DNA from: Novosphingobium sp.
Lineage (GTDB): Bacteria > Pseudomonadota > Alphaproteobacteria > Sphingomonadales > Sphingomonadaceae
Length of the DNA: 9,632 nt
Assembly (NCBI GenBank): GCA_027490345.1
Contig: JAIXYF010000215.1
Span: forward strand, 1 to 9,632
Direction: 5' to 3'
How positions within the stretch are numbered: the first letter of the stretch is position 1; each line of letters opens with the position of its first letter. The notes under the pieces are model-generated. The model searched no databases. It was not told the origin of the DNA and saw only the letters and a list, made by a program, of their open reading frames with translations. A program made the position numbers and the translations under genes. Of the stretch, positions 6,902 to 9,632 are shown piece after piece.

Positions 6902-7127
6902 ATTGTGCTGCGACCAGCAGTCCACTGAGCGCGCCCTAGCGGATTGCGCCGCCAGCCCCAAGCCTGTTGTGCGCGAAATGAATTGCACCATCCGCGCAAT
7001 ATTTTGAAACATGAACGGCTCGTTCAGCACGATTGCGAATGTAAACCCTGCGTGAACGCAACATTCAGCGAGGAGCACGGCACCGACCGGTACTCCCGGC
7101 TCGGGACGAAGAGATCCCCGAATCAAT
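6902..7127. promoter_or_regulatory. Divergent intergenic region between asd and the RTX gene
   Basis: This region must hold the promoters of asd (leftward) and of the RTX gene (rightward). I could not identify a convincing -35/-10 pair for either. An AT-rich patch at 6998-7009 (AATATTTTGAAA) is the best place for an RTX -10. TGAACG-GCT-CGTTCA at 7012-7026 is a 6-bp inverted repeat just after it. No RNA gene or small coding region is supported here. Confidence 0.35.
7037..7066 (+). other. Bulged hairpin in the RTX leader
   Basis: GAATGT (7037-7042) pairs with ACATTC (7061-7066). Above an AAACCC bulge on the left side, TGCG (7049-7052) pairs with CGCA (7057-7060), closing a TGAA loop. It would lie in the 5' untranslated region of the RTX mRNA, 74 nt before the start codon. 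Role unknown. Confidence 0.3.
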
Positions 7128-7133
7128 GAGGAG
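7128..7133 (+). promoter_or_regulatory. Shine-Dalgarno of the RTX gene
   Basis: GAGGAG, seven bases before ATG 7141. It selects this start over the in-frame ATG at 7126, which overlaps the site and has no ribosome binding site of its own. Confidence 0.75.
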
Positions 7134-7140
7134 AAATCAC

Positions 7141-7926
7141 ATGGCAACACGTTATGGAACAGACCTCGCCAATTTCATCCTGGGCACCGACACTGACGAT
7201 CAGCTCTTTGGCTATGCGCGTGGCCGCAAGGCTTTCGACATCGGCAATGACCGGATCGACGGCGGCCAAGGCAATGACCTGATCGACGGCGCAGGCGGCA
7301 ACGACCGTCTGCTGGGCGGCGAAGGCAACGACATCGTTTACGGCGGCAACGGAAACGACGTGATCGACGGCGGCAAGGACGACGATACCCTGTTCGGCGA
7401 AGCAGGCGATGACATCATGCTGGGCGGCGAAGGCAATGATCGCATGCTGGGCGGCATCGGCAACGACACCCTTTCGGGTGACGAGGGCGACGACCAGCTG
7501 TTTGGCGGTGACGGCACCGACATCCTGCGCGGCGGCTTTGGCGGCGACCTGCTGGATGGCGGCGCCGGCAATGACCGGCTGGAAGGCGGCGCAGACACCG
7601 ACACGCTGCGCGGCGGCGCCGGCAACGACCGGCTTGTTGGCGGCATCGGCCAGGATTTCCTGACCGGCGGGGCTGGCGCGGATATCTTTGCGTTCTCCGG
7701 CCAGTGGGACTTCGATACCGTGACCGACTTCCAGAACGGAATCGACAAGCTGGACATGCGCGGCAGCGGGCTGACCTACCGCGATCTCAACTTCGAAATG
7801 ACCGATGCCGACAGCGATGGCAGCACCGACGACCTGCTGATCAAATCGGATGTGGGCGGTGTGGGCGAAATTGCGCTGCTCAACACGCGCATGGCCCTGA
7901 TCGACGTCACGGACTTCGTGTTCTGA
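7141..7926 (+). CDS. Small RTX calcium-binding protein with type I secretion-like C-terminus
   Basis: A 261-residue acidic, glycine-rich protein. After a short N-terminal segment with one degenerate repeat (GTDTDDQLFG, 15-24), residues 35-178 form 16 uninterrupted nonapeptides of the GGxGxDxUx type, and a 17th begins at GADIFAF. These are known to fold into a calcium-bound parallel beta-roll. The stretch from there through DFDTVTDFQNGIDKLDM (190-206) resembles the serralysin C-terminal domain. DADSDGSTDDL (222-232) fits an EF-hand-like DxDxDG calcium loop. The protein ends VTDFVF, an acidic residue followed by hydrophobic ones as in serralysin-type secretion signals. There is no Sec signal peptide, so export by an ABC/MFP/TolC system is inferred; no such genes are in the window. 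No protease, lipase or adhesin domain is present, so its job (calcium buffering, surface coat, matrix) is unknown. Confidence 0.9.
   Translation: MATRYGTDLANFILGTDTDDQLFGYARGRKAFDIGNDRIDGGQGNDLIDGAGGNDRLLGGEGNDIVYGGNGNDVIDGGKDDDTLFGEAGDDIMLGGEGNDRMLGGIGNDTLSGDEGDDQLFGGDGTDILRGGFGGDLLDGGAGNDRLEGGADTDTLRGGAGNDRLVGGIGQDFLTGGAGADIFAFSGQWDFDTVTDFQNGIDKLDMRGSGLTYRDLNFEMTDADSDGSTDDLLIKSDVGGVGEIALLNTRMALIDVTDFVF
7243..7674 (+). repeat. RTX nonapeptide array, 16 x 27 bp
   Basis: Sixteen in-phase 27-bp units encode the calcium-binding nonapeptides without a single length break. Some units are nearly identical at DNA level at multiples of 27 bp. For example 7561-7580 and 7615-7634 (54 bp apart) differ at one base of 20, and a 19-bp identity links 7310-7328 with 7418-7436 (108 bp apart). 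This suggests growth by unequal duplication of one- and multi-unit blocks. Units at residues 80-88 and 152-160 replace the leading Gly with Asp. Confidence 0.9.
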
Positions 7927-7944
7927 TCAGGATGTTCTGATAAG
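7921..7944 (+). repeat. 10-bp direct repeat across the RTX stop codon
   Basis: TTCTGATCAG (7921-7930) and TTCTGATAAG (7935-7944) differ by one base and are separated by GATG. The first copy contains the last codon and the stop. Downstream, AAGGCCGTTCCGAAC and AAGCCGTTCGCAAC (7942-7970) are another imperfect pair. Confidence 0.5.
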
Positions 7945-7984
7945 GCCGTTCCGAACAAGCCGTTCGCAACGGGCTGGATGAACG

Positions 7985-8038
7985 AGGACGTCCGGAGCAT
8001 GGGGGCCTGCCCTGCTCCGGACGTCCTTCTTCATTTCT
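7985..8038. terminator. Bidirectional terminator between convergent RTX and S9 peptidase genes
   Basis: A 15-bp perfect stem joins 7985-7999 (AGGACGTCCGGAGCA) to 8013-8027, and three more G-C pairs are possible past a bulged T. On the plus strand it is followed by the T-rich TTCTTCATTTCTC, giving a good intrinsic terminator 58 nt after the RTX stop. On the minus strand the stem begins three bases after the peptidase stop, but the tail is only moderately T-rich (TCGTTCATCC). It therefore probably serves both genes, more efficiently for the RTX gene. Confidence 0.85.
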
Positions 8039-9632
8039 CGCTGCCCGCACCATTCTTATCGAGGAAGCGGAAGATCGTTTCATAGAGGTGCTTGCTGATC
8101 TTCGGCCCACCGATGCGGTGCGTGAAGCCGGGATAGAGCATCATTTCGAACGGCACGGCCGCGCCCTGCAGCTTGCCGATCAGCGCGCTGGAGTTTTCGA
8201 ACACCACGTTGTCGTCCGCCATGCCGTGGATGAGCAGGAGCGGGTCCGTGATCTTCGCGGCATCAGCCAGCGCGCCGGAGGTTTCGTAAACCTTGGGCTG
8301 CTTGTTCGGATCGCCAAGATACCGCTCGGTATAGTGCGTGTCATACAGCTCCCACCGCGTGACAGGCGCGACAGCCACGCCGGCAGCCCATTCGCCGGGA
8401 TGCTGTTCCAGCATTTTCAGCGTCATATAGCCGCCATAGGACCAGCCGAACGTGCTGATGCGCGCCGGATCGACATAGCCCAGCGATTTGAGGAAGCGCG
8501 CGCCCGCCAGCTGATCGGCCACTTCGACCGAGCCCATCGCACGGTTTATGGCGCTTTCGAACGCGACACCGCGATTGTCCGAGCCGCGCCCGTCCATGGC
8601 GAAATAGATATAGCCCTTGTCCACGATGGCCTGCGCCAGCGCGCCCTGCCAGCCCTTGTTCACCACTTGCGCGTGCGGGCCGCCGTAGTGGTAGGAAAAC
8701 ACCGGGTAGCGCTTGCCCGGCTCCAGCGGCGGGGTGATCATCATCCAGTGCAGCGGGGTGCCGTCTTCAGCCGGAACAGTGCCGAATGCGGCTGGGCGGT
8801 GGCGGCTAAGGAACGGCGCATAAGGATGCGCGCCCTCCACGCGGTTTTCCTCGATCCACGCTATGCGCTTGCCAGCAGCATCCGCGAGATAGGCCTGCGG
8901 CGGCTGGGCATCGGCGCTGCGGGTGACGACAAGCGTCTGGCCCTTGCGGTCCATCGCCGCGCTGTTGTGGAAGGCGGGATCGGTCAGCCGGTCCAGCTTT
9001 TCGGGATGCTTCAGATCGAAGGCATAGACCTGCGGCGCCAGGACATCATCGCGCGTGGCCGTGAAGGTTACGCGGCCGGTCTTCTGATCGACACCCAGCA
9101 GATCGGTGACGACCCACGGCCCCCGCGTTAGCTGCTTCCACTGGCTTTCGAGGTGGTGGTTCTCCTCAAAGCGATAGAGATGGCCGAACCCGTCACGCTC
9201 CGACCACCAGATGAGGCTGCCATCGGCAAGGAAGCGGTAGGCATCGGACAAGTTGATCCAGCTGCCCTGCGCCGCCTTTTCGGTGAACAGAACCTCCGCC
9301 TTGCCCGTTGCGGGATCGACCTTGAGCATGTCGAGCCGGGTCTGCGCACGGTCTTCGCGCTGGACATAGAGCGTCTTGCCATCTGGCGCCCAATCGACGC
9401 GGGCGAGGTAGATGTCCTTGTCCGCGCCCAGATCAACTTGCACCCGGCTCGTGCCATCGGCCCCGATCACCCAGAGCGAGACTTCGGCATTGGGCGTGCC
9501 GGCTGCCGGATAGCGCTGCTCAAAGGTCTTGGTGCCGTCCGCGCCGATGGCCGCGCGGGTGACGGTGCCGACTTTGGCCTCATCAAAGCGCTCCACCGCA
9601 AGGCGGCTGCCATCGGGCGACCACCAGTAGCC
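8031..9632 (-). CDS. S9 family prolyl dipeptidyl peptidase (DPP-IV type), N-terminus outside the window
   Basis: The visible 533 residues hold most of the beta-propeller and the whole alpha/beta hydrolase domain of a DPP-IV-like serine peptidase, which removes N-terminal dipeptides, usually with Pro or Ala second. The frame stays open to the right edge, starting GYWWSPDGSRLAVERFDE, so the codon at 9596 is an internal GTG. Numbering visible residues from Gly1, the triad is Ser398 in FGWSYGGYM, Asp473 in HGMADDNVVF and His505 in PGFTHRIGG; spacings agree with human DPP-IV. YHYGGPHAQ (314-322) corresponds to the oxyanion Tyr region. The Glu-Glu motif that binds the substrate amino terminus in DPP-IV would lie just beyond the edge and cannot be checked, nor can a signal peptide. 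The stop lies four bases from a shared terminator stem. Confidence 0.93.
   Translation of the reverse strand, partial: GYWWSPDGSRLAVERFDEAKVGTVTRAAIGADGTKTFEQRYPAAGTPNAEVSLWVIGADGTSRVQVDLGADKDIYLARVDWAPDGKTLYVQREDRAQTRLDMLKVDPATGKAEVLFTEKAAQGSWINLSDAYRFLADGSLIWWSERDGFGHLYRFEENHHLESQWKQLTRGPWVVTDLLGVDQKTGRVTFTATRDDVLAPQVYAFDLKHPEKLDRLTDPAFHNSAAMDRKGQTLVVTRSADAQPPQAYLADAAGKRIAWIEENRVEGAHPYAPFLSRHRPAAFGTVPAEDGTPLHWMMITPPLEPGKRYPVFSYHYGGPHAQVVNKGWQGALAQAIVDKGYIYFAMDGRGSDNRGVAFESAINRAMGSVEVADQLAGARFLKSLGYVDPARISTFGWSYGGYMTLKMLEQHPGEWAAGVAVAPVTRWELYDTHYTERYLGDPNKQPKVYETSGALADAAKITDPLLLIHGMADDNVVFENSSALIGKLQGAAVPFEMMLYPGFTHRIGGPKISKHLYETIFRFLDKNGAGSEK

Noticed and set aside
5880..7007. Plus-strand reading frame (375 codons) opposite asd
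   Set aside because: asd on the minus strand has all catalytic residues. The antisense translation is low-complexity, rich in Asp, His and Gly, with no known family resemblance.
6875..7150. Minus-strand 91-codon frame spanning the asd/RTX gap
   Set aside because: It overlaps both the RTX start and the asd start, has no ribosome binding site and no recognisable motif.
7338..7757. Ser/Pro-rich minus-strand frame opposite the RTX array
   Set aside because: It is the direct complement of the Gly/Asp repeat codons; the periodicity belongs to the plus-strand RTX gene.
8088..9131. Plus-strand reading frame (347 codons) opposite the S9 peptidase
   Set aside because: Mirror of a well-supported peptidase gene; no ribosome binding site or domain features of its own.

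Overview
The window is GC-rich, densely coded bacterial DNA. The proteins (a DUF5694 protein, an ACE-like M2 peptidase, a DPP-IV-type S9 peptidase, an aculeacin/penicillin-type acylase, TauE and Asd) look most like those of a sphingomonad alphaproteobacterium such as Novosphingobium or Sphingomonas. This placement rests on protein style and base composition only, because no rRNA or other marker is present. I see no phage, insertion sequence, CRISPR array, tRNA or rRNA.

Layout. (1) 3-1223, plus strand: C-terminal half of an Ntn-hydrolase acylase, cut by the left edge. (2) 1372-6890, minus strand: five genes reading right to left: asd (aspartate-semialdehyde dehydrogenase), a TauE/SafE permease, an alpha/beta hydrolase whose start overlaps the permease stop by 4 nt, an M2 peptidyl-dipeptidase with a signal peptide, and a secreted DUF5694 protein. 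The last converges on the acylase. (3) 7141-7926, plus strand, divergent from asd: a small RTX (Ca-binding nonapeptide) protein with a C-terminal type I secretion-like tail. (4) 8031-9632, minus strand, convergent with the RTX gene and cut by the right edge: a DPP-IV-family serine peptidase. No gap between genes exceeds 250 bp.

How the genes may work together. Only the permease/hydrolase pair is clearly coupled. asd is a housekeeping gene for Lys/Thr/Met/diaminopimelate synthesis. Four exported or probably exported proteins (acylase, M2 dipeptidase, DUF5694, S9 dipeptidyl peptidase) share the window, and three of them cleave amide or peptide bonds. This would fit periplasmic peptide or N-acyl-amine scavenging, but co-regulation is not shown.

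Non-coding structure is the less ordinary part. There is a 15-bp hairpin with a T-rich tail shared by the convergent RTX and S9 genes. A 10-bp inverted repeat abuts the M2 Shine-Dalgarno. An 11-bp inverted repeat with an AT-rich loop lies between asd and tauE. A strong hairpin carries the DUF5694 stop codon in its loop, and a bulged hairpin sits in the RTX leader. I did not find evidence of a wholly new multi-gene system.
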